Shown: in pieces, positions 38,403 through 50,983 of the stretch
Layout: every line of letters begins with the position of its first letter
How positions within the stretch are numbered: the stretch's first letter is position 1
Source of the DNA: Stictocephala bisonia
Taxonomy: Eukaryota > Arthropoda > Insecta > Hemiptera > Membracidae
NCBI GenBank assembly: GCA_035578905.1
Contig: JAQJVL010000793.1
Coordinates: 299,001 to 363,000, forward strand
Direction: 5' to 3'
Length of the DNA: 64,000 nucleotides
Position numbers and translations under genes: made by a program
The notes under the pieces: model-generated
The model's input: only the letters and a program-made list of their open reading frames with translations
Databases searched by the model: none
Told to the model about the DNA's origin: nothing

Positions 38403-39892
38403 CCCTTATCACTCGGCTGTGCTCAGTTCGTGGCCCACACACGTTCTGTCTGTCCTCGGATAAGAATATACTAGGAATGTCCTATTACCGCGGCTGTGCC
38501 TGCTCCGTGGCCGGTCTGTGTGGACTGCCAGCTCGGACGCCATCTTCCTTGTTTATTTACTGGGCTCGGATTTAAATACCTTAAATGGACATGGCCAAGA
38601 AAATCGTGTATCTTAATTGATTAATTTGAGTGAGTTAATCGTGTTGTAAGATTCTGCAAATTTTTACTATAATCAGTTACATGTTTATATTTAATAAAAT
38701 CATACTCCTAACACATAAACAATTATTTTAGAATTTAAATTAATGTAATAGTCAGGTATGTTTTTATACAAAAAACAACATAATTGCTTTACAATATAAT
38801 AGTTTTCAATACAATACCTATTTTTTATGATTCCGGAAATAAAACAATTATAAAGATTTGATTTAAAAGTTTAAAACTTGCCATAAATAGTGTGGGACTA
38901 GGTCAAATAATTGAATAGAGGGGAAGAGGAAATTCACACGGTTCAGTGGGAGACGTTTTTGTGCTATCTCGTTATCTTTAGGGACCCTCCCACATTCCGA
39001 GTCAGGTCTATTAGTGTGATGTCTCCTTTTACTGCCTGCCAGCTGTTATCACACGCTGGTATACTGTTTATAAATACGTCAGTCTGATTTATAGGTCAGT
39101 GACTCACACTTCCTTTGCTATCTACAGTACATTCACTGAAAGATCGTAATGTGGTGGCGATTTCTAGATAACAAAGGAATGCACAAACTATTGGTATATT
39201 ATAGGATTTACCATTATAGAAAATAATAATTATTATCATGAAAGATAATAAGTAATAATCTAATAAGTAAAATTGACACTAATTGATAGATAAATATATA
39301 GGCCTAACATACGTAGTAATAGTTGTAAAATAATTACTCGAAATAATTTACAAAACTGGTTACAAACGATATATCATCTTGATCAATTACTCTCCGTATA
39401 TCGTCCGACCGTAATTGATCGTTTTCATCCATAGTTATATATTTCTTTTAATAAACAAAAGAGAAAAAAACAAAGATTTGGAGGCAAGAATAAAAAAACT
39501 ACACAATTGATCAAGATCGATCACTACACCAGCCCACTACATACTGACTCATTGATAATAGAAAAGGAGGGGACTGGGCGACAGGAAACGATTATCAAGT
39601 GACGAGAAAGGAAGTTTAGTTATCCCTCTAAACATCGCAGCACAAAGCAATATCTTAGGTTAAGTGTAAATATTTATAAAAATGTACTAATAAAGTACAG
39701 ACATGGGCCACGTATCGCGCACAGCCGAGCGAGAGGGGGAAATCCAGGTGGTCACTACCCGTGGACAGGTGAGGTGAGCGGATATTACTTAGATATCTGA
39801 GCCGAGGTATTGACAGGAATTACGCGGGCCACTATGCATGGACAGCCGATGTGAGAAGCCAAATGGCACAATTGAATTCCTAGTGCAAAGGG
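38403..39892. mobile_element. TTAA-flanked non-autonomous piggyBac-like element
   Basis: TTAA (38399-38402) is followed by CCCTTATCACTCGGCTGTGC. The right end ATTCCTAGTGCAAAGGG is followed by TTAA (39893-39896). Both ends hold GC-rich subterminal blocks with CGGCTGTGC / GCACAGCCGAGCG motifs in inverted orientation (38412 and 39719), which strengthens the pairing. The 1490-bp interior has no transposase motif. A small GC-rich patch at 38935-39060 is unexplained. Confidence 0.72.
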
Positions 39893-39896
39893 TTAA

Positions 39897-41702
39897 AAGG
39901 CAAAAGTAACTATGTGATTTAATAAATCTGATTTTTTATTATTATTACTGTACACATTTTTCTTCAAGTCCAGTTAATATTATAAATTAAAATCTAGAAA
40001 AGTTTACTTTTTATCTATAGAACAAAAATTTAAAGTCTATTATGTAGAATATAGCCAACAGCTGTCTTCCACTAAAATTCACACTATAAATATATTGGCT
40101 TCTAAATGGCAAATAAATACGTTAACACATGTTATGCTCTAGACAGGTACTCAGACCCTACATAAGCGGCGCAGTTTTACAGGTAAATTTTCGAGCTTCT
40201 GTGGGGCAAATGGTGCAAGCCAATGTGTGCTGGATGGGTTTCCCCTTTTTTTCCCAACACATTAAATGTTGATTATGAAAACAGTTAAGGATTTTTTATA
40301 ACTATTTTCCATGTGGGAAAAATACACACACCTCCATGCCCTTGGAGCACAATATTCACAGACCAAGTATGTTGAGCCCATAGTAGTTAGCCACCAAAGT
40401 TTAAAAAATTAAATTTCATTAGTTTATAATGTTACGGACAGACCTTTGCTGGAATAATGTTTCTAACTAAATTTGACCAAGCGTAATTTATTGGAAATTG
40501 AAGACACATAACAGGCTGTGGATACTTTTTAACTTTTGAGTTGTGTTCAGTATTTCCCTTCTTACTGTCTTTTGCAAATATAGAAGGCTAGCTGCCTTCT
40601 AAACCCTGTCAAACTAGCTTAACTATCTTTCCTTCACAGTGTGTCTTTTTTTTCAGTTTTACTTATAATCAAGTAAATTCTGAGTCCAGAAAGATGCCGA
40701 AGATTCAGATGATTTGTTGTGAAGATGTTTTGTAAACGTGTGCATGGTTTGCTTACAGCTATTGCAGGCTTGAAGCTTACTATTGGTTGTGGACCATTTA
40801 TGTAGTGCTTCAACTATCACCAGGTTGTGTAGCAGGTGGTTGGTTAAGTTAGAGACAGCCAGATGAATGTGGGTAGTAATTTTCACAGTATTCGATTCAT
40901 CAAGATTATTTGTTTTAGAATCATTAGCTATTTGTTTGTAAGATTGTGTATGGGGTATTTTTGAAATTACAGTGTTTATAATTTCTTCTAAGTATCCTCA
41001 AAGTTGTAATACTAATTACTAACAAGTTTCTAAAAAACGTATTTACCATTAGTTAAGCAGCTATATAAAACTTTGAAGTAAAATAAACTGCTTGTTAATG
41101 AATTGCATCTGCTAAGTAAGATAGAATTTTCATCTTTAATTGTAATATTTATGATCTTACTTCATAATATTTGGTATCAGTATCCAGTGCTTTTTTGAAA
41201 ACCCTTTCACTGTTAAGTATTTATTTAATGACATATGCTCAGGACAATAAACCCAATTATTCATTTCAAATCTTGTATGGGGCAATGTAGAGTTGTGACA
41301 GGCCAAAACGGTCTAATAGACAACATAAGTAATAGTTAAATCATCATGTGAATTCTTAGAAGATGTATTTTGTATTAGGCCCCGCCATCAGCTGTTACGC
41401 TGCATCAGGTGGTAGTTACCTTCATTACATCTACATACCTGTCATCTGTGGTGTTTTGTCATTTCTAATGATTTACTCCTCAGAAGCATAGAGTATTTCA
41501 AATATTATTTTCAAAATTTCATTTTTATGTTAACCATGCATTTACTTTGCTATTTTTTACTAATATTGAGTGTGACTCATTAATAATTATTTATTTTAAC
41601 TCTGGATTTTGTTTTTTAACAGTTACTTGTTAAAAGTTAAAACTACTGATTTCTCAGATTTTTAATAATTAGGCTACCTTTTTATGGAAGTGTTATTTAC
41701 AG
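39897..41702. other. Non-coding, no confident feature
   Basis: AT-rich with weak minus-strand open frames (40659-40886) lacking any family motif. Ends at the acceptor TTATTTACAG of the candidate terminal exon. Confidence 0.35.
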
Positions 41703-41723
41703 GCTGGCTCCGACACAAACTGA
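41703..41723 (+). CDS. Candidate terminal exon (AGSDTN-stop)
   Basis: TGTTATTTACAG|GCTGGC is a good acceptor. In the phase left by exon 33022-33294 or the microexon, it reads AGSDTN and then TGA. A GC-rich stretch continues to about 41790. The start GCTGGC mirrors the microexon at 34703, so these may be alternative 3' exons. In another phase the same stretch reads WLRHKLRSRSRSQSRRSQRP to a stop at 41793, an RS-rich tail, which would need an upstream exon of different phase. Low confidence. Confidence 0.3.
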   Translation, partial: AGSDTN

Positions 41724-42288
41724 GGTCAAGATCCCGGTCTCAATCACGTAGGTCACAACGCCCACCCAGCTACGGAGGCAACCGGTCAGAGTAACTAACT
41801 TTTAACTACTATTGCCAGGTTTTTCTTGGGTAAACTTTGTGCATCTACATACCATGTATGTGTGTACAACATGCATCTGTTGTATGTTCAGATTATATCA
41901 TTTATCTATCAATTGTTTAGGTGCTGAATAAGTAGATTTTAAGTGAATATTATTATTGTTATATATTTTGTATATTATTTACATATAAGCCAAACTAAGA
42001 ATGTTTTATATTTATTGTCTTATCTATTATCAATACTGTCATAATTAATTAAAGCAATTTTTAGTATAGTAATTTTTTATACATCATTCTTTATACTTTT
42101 CCAACCTTCAATGTATTCGAATAGTGCAATTTAATTTATAAAGAATTTTATAAATGTTCATATAACAATCATCTATGTTCATAATTGCAAGAACATTGAG
42201 TTGTTAATTTAATTAATTTAGTGAATGAAATGAAGACTCTCTAATTTAAGCATTTTGTTATATAATAACCAAAATACACTGATATATA

Positions 42289-42291
42289 TTG

Positions 42292-42327
<36 letters not shown>
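42289..42327. repeat. TA/CA microsatellite
   Basis: A TATA run changes to ACACACACAC. Simple repeat. Confidence 0.9.
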
Positions 42328-42328
<1 letters not shown>

Positions 42329-42460
42329 AATTCTTTGGTGGTATTCTCAGGAGTTCCTTACTGCTATGACTCACAAAAGGTAAATATCTAACTACTTTTT
42401 TGTGATATCCATTAAAATTTATGTTATTTAGTGACAAATTTGTCTAAAAACAGATATATT

Positions 42461-42631
42461 GCCTGCATGGTGGCCTAGTGGCTAAGGCTTCGGACAGCGG
42501 TGGGCATTGTCCAAGGTTCGAATCACCACTGAGCCAACGGTCTATACTTCATTCGTTGAATAAAGTTAATGCACAGGCCTGTAGGCCCATGTAAACTGAC
42601 AAGTGGAAGTTTTTTTAAAATAAAAAAAAAT
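42461..42631 (+). repeat. tRNA-derived SINE (A box, B box, A-rich tail)
   Basis: GCCTGCATGGTGGCCTAGTG with an A box (TGGCCTAGTGGCTAAGGC), then GGTTCGAATC, a near-perfect B box about 40 bp later. A short tRNA-unrelated body follows and the element ends in an A-rich tail (AAATAAAAAAAAA near 42617-42631). Length is about 170 bp. The clearest pol III promoter in the window. Confidence 0.82.
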
Positions 42632-44104
42632 GAAATTGAATGTACTAATCCTTATATACAGTGAGCTATATTAATTATAACATGCATTTAGGGGATAAAT
42701 TAAATTTGCGACATAAGGCAACCTGCAGTATTAAAAACTGTTAAACTATACATCACTTTAGAGAAATGTCAATAACCTCTATAACCAAAACAATGTTATG
42801 CGTTCTCTCCTCTTCCATTCCTTATAATTCAAAGCTGAAAACTGCATCCTTTCTATCCCACAAAATTATCGTTATGCCTTATCAGAGAAGAACACGTTTA
42901 TACTAATAATGGTCAGTTCACTTAAATAGCAACATGTGTCCATTGTTGTTTTGTCCAAGAAAAGACAAGCACATCTGTCTTATGAACAAACTTCCTGTCT
43001 GTGTAAGTATTGTTGCAAGAGAAAGGTAGTACAGACCAGTCCGTGTTATATAGATTCTGTTGTACCTCATACGTGTAATGAAAGCAGCATCTATAGTATA
43101 CACCTTAGAACATCACCATTTATTGAATGCTTTTAGCCGTAAATAAATAATTGAAACCTAATTGTTCATTCATACTTATTATAAAGAAACTGGTTGCTTT
43201 ATTAAAATTGGTTATTTGCACTTAACTTAGAAAGAAAGAAAGATATGAGAGGAAAATTCGAGTAGGAGATTTGTTCTTTAAACATAAGTTCTCATTGCCA
43301 ATACAAGTAAAATGTTGTGGCCTAAGTTTCATCCCTGTATTTCAAAATGAGCATTTACAATAACCGTGTTTAAAATAATAGTTGCCCTCTGAATTATACC
43401 TTTCTTCAAGGGTGCTATTTAATTCAACATATTGATGTATGAGTACGTTTTAATATTTTATTAAATGCCTGTGCTTTGCTACAAGATCAAAATAGGTTTT
43501 AGATTGTGCAGTGTCATGGTACAAAATTAAATTGTATACTTCAGTCTATTCAAATTGAATTATAAAAATCTGAATGCAAAATTATAATATCAATTGATAT
43601 TAAGAGTTCAAACATTCATGTTATAAATGTAATAAAGGTTAAAATAATTAAATTACATTATCAAAACAAAATACAGTAACTTTAGAGACGGGGGGGGGGG
43701 GGGCTGGGATATTCTTGTAAAACACAAACGGCGCAAGCATTACAGAAATATAGAAGTTGAGGTAAACCCTGTTTTGGATTGTCTGATGTACGATACGTGA
43801 ATATTTACATAGTTATCTTTATTCTAAGGAATTTTGGTGAACACTATTCATACAAATTTATTGATATTAATTTGAATCAACATACATCATTTCCTGGACA
43901 CATCAACCCAATCTATTTTAAAAGAAGAGTGTTATTACTGACCTTTCTTAGCAGTTTATGTATTGTTATACAAGAGTCACTGAATGAGAGGCTGTGATAT
44001 TATAAATGTAGTATTACTCAGACAACACATTAATATTTCTTATAAATTTGTTATATTATTTTTGCTTTCGAAGATTTTTGAGCAGATAAGATAGTGTGTT
44101 TCTA
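42632..44104. other. Non-coding; one long G run
   Basis: AT-rich with no exon or element ends recognised. A run of 14 G at 43690-43703 is the only unusual motif. Confidence 0.4.
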
Positions 44105-44272
44105 CACGCCCACCCATACACATACAGTAGTGATGATCCACCCGCCCAACCGTACACGTACAGTGGTATTGACCCACCTGCCCATCCATACACGTACAGT
44201 GGTGTTGACCCCCCTCACCCTTACACGTACAGTGGTATTGACCCACCCACCCAGCCATACACTACAGTGGTG
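44105..44272 (+). repeat. Second array of the 36-bp minisatellite
   Basis: About five imperfect units of the CCATACACGTACAGTGGTAT type in the same orientation as the first array at 35679. Spacings vary by a few bases. The flanks have no obvious similarity except a GTTTGACCCATGTACAG block near 44430 that loosely resembles 34880-34900. Confidence 0.85.
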
Positions 44273-45117
44273 TTTATATACTTAAATTTGCCTCCTTCAG
44301 TTTGGTTTGCATACAACAACCTCATCTCTATGATGCTTAATAACTGTTTCAACTTTATTAGCATCCACAGAATGCTATGCAATATCCTATAGCGTAACAT
44401 AACAATACATAACACCATGGTTAGTGCTGTTTGACCCATGTACAGTACTTTTTCAAATTTATCTCTTAGCACTCCATCTTATCGGAAATTATACTACTTG
44501 TGTGACTCAAAATTATAAAGTTGCTGTAATGCAACCTCAGCTATCTACGCAACTGGTCACTATCAGTTCTAAATTATCGTATTCACTATTATGATACTTC
44601 CAAATACAAGTTAATTTTTTTTTAAACAAACAACTTAATTTTTGTTTGTTTTTAATACAACTTAAATAAAATTCCTGGTTGCACCTACATTAGAATTGTT
44701 TCACATTATTTGATTTCATATTTTCTTCACTTATATTATCGTGATGGAATGTCAGTACTCTGATCACCTACTACTAAAGAAAGAAGAGTGCCTGAACAAA
44801 CTAATGACAACCACACCAAATACAATGCTGCTTGTAAAATTACTTTTTTTATGAACAGATTGTGTTATCGTTTTTATCTAAGGATTGGAACTAATTTATA
44901 ATACTTAATTCAATAGCTTAGCTGTTTGTGGATGATCAGACTGTCAAGTATGGCTCGATCAGGCGTGCTGGACACCAGATTTATTAAGTTGAGTGTCAGG
45001 TTTACAGGTTTGTGTACAGCAAAATGATGTAAGACAAACTGTGACTAAATGCAGATTTTTAAATGATCAGCAGTATGAAATATTTAAATGAAATTATATT
45101 TAAAAATAAGACTCATT
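44273..45117. other. Non-coding, nothing recognised
   Basis: AT-rich sequence between the minisatellite and the next TTAA element. Confidence 0.35.
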
Positions 45118-45121
45118 TTAA

Positions 45122-45707
45122 CCCTTCGTACACAGAAATTGTTTAAAAAACTTAATTTTTATGAAAGCTGAAGTTAATTTTTGTTTAAGTTTTAGTATCA
45201 TAAAAAACATACAAAAGACAAAGATTTATATTTTAATTTTTAGTGTAAATGTACAATAATTATTATTATGAAAAGTAAAAATATGCAACTTTTTACATTT
45301 TAGTTTAAACAGTACCTGTCATTTATAATACAATAATAACTACATTAAAATAATTGAAAATTACAAAACCAAAAAAAGAAGGATAAGTGATGAAAACAGT
45401 GTGCTTGGGTGGAGCGACATACTGAGGATAAGTCCGTTCTACGTGTGTACAATAGCAGGAGACAGTGCCCCGCACCCATGTATGCTCTGATTGGCTGCCC
45501 CACCTCTTTTCATTCATAGACGATTTAAGTTTCTGATAGGCTGAGGGAGTTAGCTAAAGACATGTATAAGTTGATGCTGCACTCTAGCGGAGGTTTGGAA
45601 CTGTTCTTTACACTATCGACAGAAATATTTCATTTAGGATATTTTCGTTAACCGTGTTTGAGGTAAAGTTGAGGCTGGGTATATATCTGTTTGTCGCGTA
45701 CGAAGGG
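45122..45707. mobile_element. TTAA-flanked MITE (CCCTTCGTAC ends)
   Basis: TTAA (45118-45121), left end CCCTTCGTACACAG; right end GTCGCGTACGAAGGG, TTAA (45708-45711). Ten terminal bases are perfectly inverted. It is 586 bp with no coding capacity. A piggyBac-type non-autonomous element. Confidence 0.78.
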
Positions 45708-46391
45708 TTAATTCTTCCTTTGGTGTAAGGAATGAAAGATTTTACGTCCAATTCAATATTTCATTGCAACAAACAATAAATTCTGCATATATGTTGCATA
45801 TATCATTTCCTTTTTACTTCTCCATTACAATAATACTATAGAGGTTTCAGTGGATATCTTAGTATTTATATTATAACTGTACTGGCAAATAATGAATAGT
45901 CATAAACCCAAAGTAAATGGCGTGTAGAGGAGAGGGAATGTTTACTTCTCCCGGCAGTGGGCTGCAAGGTATAGTCAACAAAATAAATTGAATCAATGAT
46001 GATAAAATATTTTAACTATGGTTTAAACAAATTTAATTATGTTGGTGAAACTGGCAATTACTCAAACATTTAAAGAACTAAGAATACTTCAATTGATCAA
46101 ACAACACAATACAAGATCCAATGTAAACACTATGTTATGTGGGATCATTGTTATAATGACAGCTGCATGCTTCTAAAAGTGACTGTTCTAAGAACATATG
46201 ACAGTGTGTGGTGGGGGACAAAATCTGTCATGCCTGCGCTCTGGCCATTTACTATGGGTTGGATACTACCTATTCTTAATATTTGTTAACAATGTTATCT
46301 TAACATTACTATGTAGTAATGAATGGAAATGAGTTATAATAGTAAGCATTTTAATCTTAACATTTTTATGTTTCAAGAGCAGCACTGTTAA

Positions 46392-46945
46392 CACGTCGAG
46401 GGCTAAGCCTGAAATGACAAAATTCATTCTAATCCTAAAAAATCTTTTTACGTAAATAACTTTCCTTTGAATTAGTAAACTCCAAATATGATGATAGAGG
46501 TCATTGTGAGGTCGCTAAGGTGATGGATGATGACGTCATCAACTCGGCGGGTATATCCGTCGCCAGGATCTCAGTGACAGACTGTTGTTGCTGTTGTATT
46601 GTTCACAAATAAACAGTGTTCACTGTCACTATTAGAATCACTTTCAGACATGTTATTATGTTTTTCACAAAAACATAACCGCAAACACAGCAATAAACTC
46701 ACTAAATACAGTAATCAAAGATGGAATGCTTACGAGAACCGAAAATACTTCCAAACTTGGGACTGACGCACACAAATAACAATAGGGTCGTATGCAAGGT
46801 CCTGACAACGTAAGGTCCTACCTCGACGAGATCCGAGCTCACACTGATGAATCGACCGTGCAACTACATATGGCGGGTACATCCGCCGCCAGGATGCACG
46901 GAGGGTCTTTCAGCGCGGGTATAGCCGCGCGTAGCCACCGACGTG
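46392..46945. mobile_element. TTAA-flanked MITE (CACGTCG ends)
   Basis: TTAA (46388-46391), left end CACGTCGAGGGCTAAGCC; right end CGTAGCCACCGACGTG, TTAA (46946-46949). Internal inverted/direct blocks such as GGCGGGTATATCCGTCGCCA and GGCGGGTACATCCGCCGCCA lie near each end. It is 554 bp and ends only 25 bp before the next TTAA element. Confidence 0.75.
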
Positions 46946-47622
46946 TTAAAGGTCATGATTTTGAAATGTCTAATTAACCCTTTGAGGGCCGAACTTTGTT
47001 ATTTCCATTGAGAAGTTTGATACTCATAACCTCTATTTTTATTGCTTGTGATTACTGTAATTTAGCCAATTATGAATAGTTAGTTCACAGATCATGGTAC
47101 ATATTGTCATTAGATATTAAAAAAAAGTAAACATGTGTTAGTGCCATGATTGTATGGATGTATGTTATATTATCTGATATGTATTGTAACAACTTGCACT
47201 TGATCATACAGTCTCTCTTTAAAAAAAATAATATGAATATTATTAATCTAAAAGTATAAAAGAGAATATTTAATTTCAACTTAAGCTAACATATTGCTTT
47301 TCAATTAGGTTTGAACTAGGCCTTCATTGTTGTTTCATTTTTGTTTTTAATTAGCAATTCTTGTTATTGCTAATTGAATGGTAAGGATGGTATATAATGT
47401 GCATTCCTTATCTCTAACAACTTATACCCATCCAATAAAAATTAATTTTGATTTTATTGTAGTTGAAACATTTGTACTCTGCATGTTAAGGTTAAGCTTT
47501 ATATAGCTATGATTTTACTTGTCTATGAGGAATAATTAATTTTTTCTTATAACTTGTTATTTTTTCATAAAATTTAGTTAAATATGTTTGTACATATAGA
47601 CGAATAATATATATATATATAT

Positions 47623-50600
47623 CCTCCTGAGACCCAGTGTGCTATTTTTAGGACGTGTACATAAACTGTATTGAGTCCTAGAAAAATATATGGCTTTAAA
47701 GTAGATAAGACCGAATGTACTATATTTATGACATATATTTTAAATCAGCTGAGACCTGAATTTTTTTTTGTTTTATTTCTGGTTTATTTGTCACAAACCA
47801 CATTAACAACAACTTATTTAAACACGAAAAAATACTCAAAAAATTTTCGATATATTATAAAGTACAATTATTTATGTCCTATAAAAAGCACATCCGGTCC
47901 TAATATGGTTAAGGTGGAAAGTGAATGAATCTACATGTTACATGTTATGAACTATTTTATTTCTCAATTATAAACAATCTTTTACTTCTGTATGTATAGT
48001 TACTGGTTTATTTTTGATGGAACTGAAAGAAGCAGTTTTTATTTTTTTTTAAGCAAAGGAAAACATTGCATTTTGCGCAATAAATAGTGCTCTTCAGCTT
48101 GCACTTTGGCATTCTGCATCTTTGTTGTTGCCCTTCATGAACCTTAGGTAGGTGCTTTGCACCCTTTGTGCGCACAACTGACGAAGGTAGGGACTTTTTT
48201 CTCCCATCCTCAAAAACGATAACATCTTCTTCCGAATCGTCTTCAACAAACGTTTCATTGGGCTCACAATTCTTGTTGATAAGGCGTTCCCCAAACATCA
48301 ACTTGAATGTCCTAAGTTGAGGAATATCCCTGTTTGCAAATCCCCGTTCTTTCTTGTGTTTTCTCATCTGTAGCCAGGCATTTACTATGGCTAAATCAAC
48401 AAAATGCAAAATGCACCTTACTGTCCACTTTTTTGTTCTAGACCGGGAAGGACAGTACGACAACATCCTATCTGCCAGGTCTACACCTCCCATATTTTTG
48501 TTATATGAGTCTATAACCTTTGGTTGTTTGATTTCAACATACCTCTTTTCTTTCTTATTCCATCTTTTAACAGTACATTCTGGATCCTGACTTTCATGTG
48601 TTGAAAGCAAAACAACTGGTTTATTATCCAACCACTTGGTGCATGCAATCAACTTGTCTTCCCTAACAGTAACGTTAGTAGTGCCTCTGTTTTGTTTTTT
48701 AAATAACTTGTCATCAATTAAATCATTGTTTTTAGGCACCTGATTTTTCATCAGTGTACCTGAGCACCTGATTCCCCTACTAATAAGCTCATCTGCTAAC
48801 TTAACAGTAAGAAAGTATCTATCCATATAAATCACATGGCCAGGAACTAATGATCGTGACAGATAAAGCACCGCTGCTTCACCAAGAGAAAAGCCCTGAT
48901 TGACCTCTAAAGGAAATGTGGTTTTGCCTTGATAGATCCTAAAGTCACATATTATACCATTAGAGTTAGCCAAAACAAAAACTTTGAGCCCTACAGGATT
49001 TGGTTTGTTGGGGACATACTGTTTTAGACTACAAGTGCCAGAGAAAGGTATCATCATTTCATCTATGCAGATATGTTGTTCTCGAGGTTGATCCATGCAT
49101 CCCTGTAAAACTCTGTTAACTAAAGGACGTATTTTCCAAACACGGTCACTTTGTCTTGCTTCATTGGAAATATCATTGTCAAACACTACCTTTATTGATT
49201 TTCTAATAGAAAAGAAGCGATCTCTCGTCATAGAATTACTAATTATGGGAATTTTATAATCTTTCTCCCAAAACATTCGTATTTTTGGGAACTGGAGAGC
49301 TGACATTACACAATTGATACCGATCCAAACTTTAAGTTCTTCTAAACTTAATCCTAAAGTCTTACCAGTGGAGTGGACATAAGTTTGATTAGTTTTTTCT
49401 ACCATTATCTTTAGAAAGTCGTCATCAATGTATTGAGCAATAAAGTCGTCATCATCCCAAGTTGCATTACAGCTTTCAGGCATGTAAGCTGGTTTGTTGA
49501 GGTGGATTGGTTCAGGCTCAAATTTGTTTCCTTTCCTCCATTTTGGGCCTTCAGGTTTTTTCTTCTCTGACTTACGCTTTGCTTTTGGTATCGGTATTTG
49601 CTGAAACAATAACAAAAATTATTAGTTTAATGGAAAGTAATTTTAGTGCAAAGGGGTTTTGGACAAACTTTAAAACTGAAACTATAATAAAATACATGGT
49701 TTTCATTCATTAAGTTTAATTGGACTATTAATTTTAGTTTAAGTAATCTTGGTACCTTTTTTCTTTTCTGAGATGTTGTGGGCTGTTCTTCTTCGCCACT
49801 TGCACTGTCAGAATTCTGATCCATTTCAGGTTCATAGGTAGGATCTTCATCACTATCATCTACATCGCTATCGAGCAGGTGTTTCAACATTTCCATATTT
49901 CGACTTTGTAGCATTTCAGGTTCATCATCTGACCTCCCATCTTCATAATCTGAATTATCTAAATTGAGCTCATTCAGTATGTCTTCATCGCCAACTGCAA
50001 AAAATTATAAATTTGTATTTTACCTAATAATTTCTTTATTTTGTTTGGTTTTGTAAACAACAGGAAAATATTTATTTTGTTACTAATCACGATTTCAACA
50101 GGTACTGTAAAAAGAATTAAATTACTTGTAAATAATTATTTTGAATAACAAACTAAACAATGCATGTGCTTTTTTTAAGGAAATAACTGAAATTGTTATA
50201 CATAGTATTTGAGACCGAATGTGCCATTATTAGCACATGTGTAAAATGGATAAAACTTAATAGAGACCGAATGTGCTTTTTTTAGGACATTAATAAATAA
50301 TCACAAAAAAATTCATTGAAACTTCATTATTATGATTTCTTTATATGCATTACATAAAGTTCATTATTAGTTTAAATATATTTAATAGCTAAATCAACAT
50401 TTCTATAGTTATTTGTGCTTCTTACCTAGATTTAAATGAAGGTCTGCAGAGTTACGACGTGCAGCCATGATTTCAGGTGACGGTGACTCATATAACTGAG
50501 GCTTGACTGGCTTGAAGACGCGTCATCCAGATTGGCGGGAAACCGGCTTGACAGTAGTACCAATCTCTGCCTCGAAACAGAGCTAAATTTCCTTTAACTT

Positions 50601-50756
50601 TTTTTTTACTGATGTGTGCTAAAAACAGCACATTAGGCGTTTGTTACATAAAATTGAGTTTTTTATCCAGGACTCACTTGAGTGCATGGTTATGTGCTAA
50701 AAACAGCACATTAGGCCCTAATTGACAAAAACAACCTTTTTTCCCAGGTCTCAGGA

Positions 50757-50758
<2 letters not shown>
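47623..50758 (-). mobile_element. Apparently intact piggyBac transposon inside a TA microsatellite
   Basis: Ends are CCTCCTGAGACC and its exact inverse GGTCTCAGGAGG, directly bordered on both sides by runs of AT repeats, not TTAA. The 3136-bp element holds a three-exon transposase on the minus strand. Subterminal motifs GACCGAATGTGCTTTTTTTA and TGTGCTAAAAACAGCACATT recur near both ends (47629, 47708, 50212, 50264, 50607 and 50692). Confidence 0.88.
48008..50468 (-). CDS. piggyBac transposase, three exons, open
   Basis: Join, minus strand: 50468-50426, 49994-49756, 49600-48008, total 1875 nt, 624 residues. Splice sites are CTAG|GTAAGA, TTTTGCAG|TTGGCG, AAAAAG|GTACCA and TTGTTTCAG|CAAATA; phases fit with no stop. 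Start MAARRNSADLHLNL, then an acidic N-terminal region (SDVDDSDEDPTYEPEMD). The catalytic aspartates are in HICIDEMMIPFSG (D274), VIYMDRYFLT (D354) and NKNMGGVDLADRM (D468), close to the positions 268, 346 and 447 of the original piggyBac enzyme. The C-terminus is the expected cysteine-rich zinc-binding domain (CRMPKCKLKS, YCAKCNVFLCL). No lesion was found, so it may be active or only recently silenced. The exact first exon is inferred from splice signals. Confidence 0.88.
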
Positions 50759-50800
<42 letters not shown>

Positions 50801-50983
50801 GTAAATTTTAGTATATTAGTTTTGAGCAGATAATAAATTTTTGTGAAATAACTATATCAATATATTGTAACAGATTTTATAAGTAAAATAAAAGCAATGC
50901 ATATCAGCCCTTTTTAGTCTGAACTTTTTTCTGTTGCATGTAAAAGTATTATGAATTTTGTTTGTCGGTCCTCAAAAGGTTAA

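Larger units (their letters stand above)
46978..50979. mobile_element. Outer TTAA element split by a younger piggyBac
   Basis: TTAA (46974-46977) is followed by CCCTTTGAGGGCCGAAC. The right end CGGTCCTCAAAAGG is followed by TTAA (50980-50983). The end sequences are close to those of the decayed piggyBac at 2615-4634 (CCCTTTGAGGAC / CGGTCCTCAAAGGG), so the two belong to one family. Without the insert (47623-50758) it is about 870 bp and non-coding, with a TA microsatellite at the point of interruption. Confidence 0.75.

Noticed and set aside
42918..43136. Overlapping open frames on both strands
   Set aside because: Short, without splice signals or recognisable motifs.
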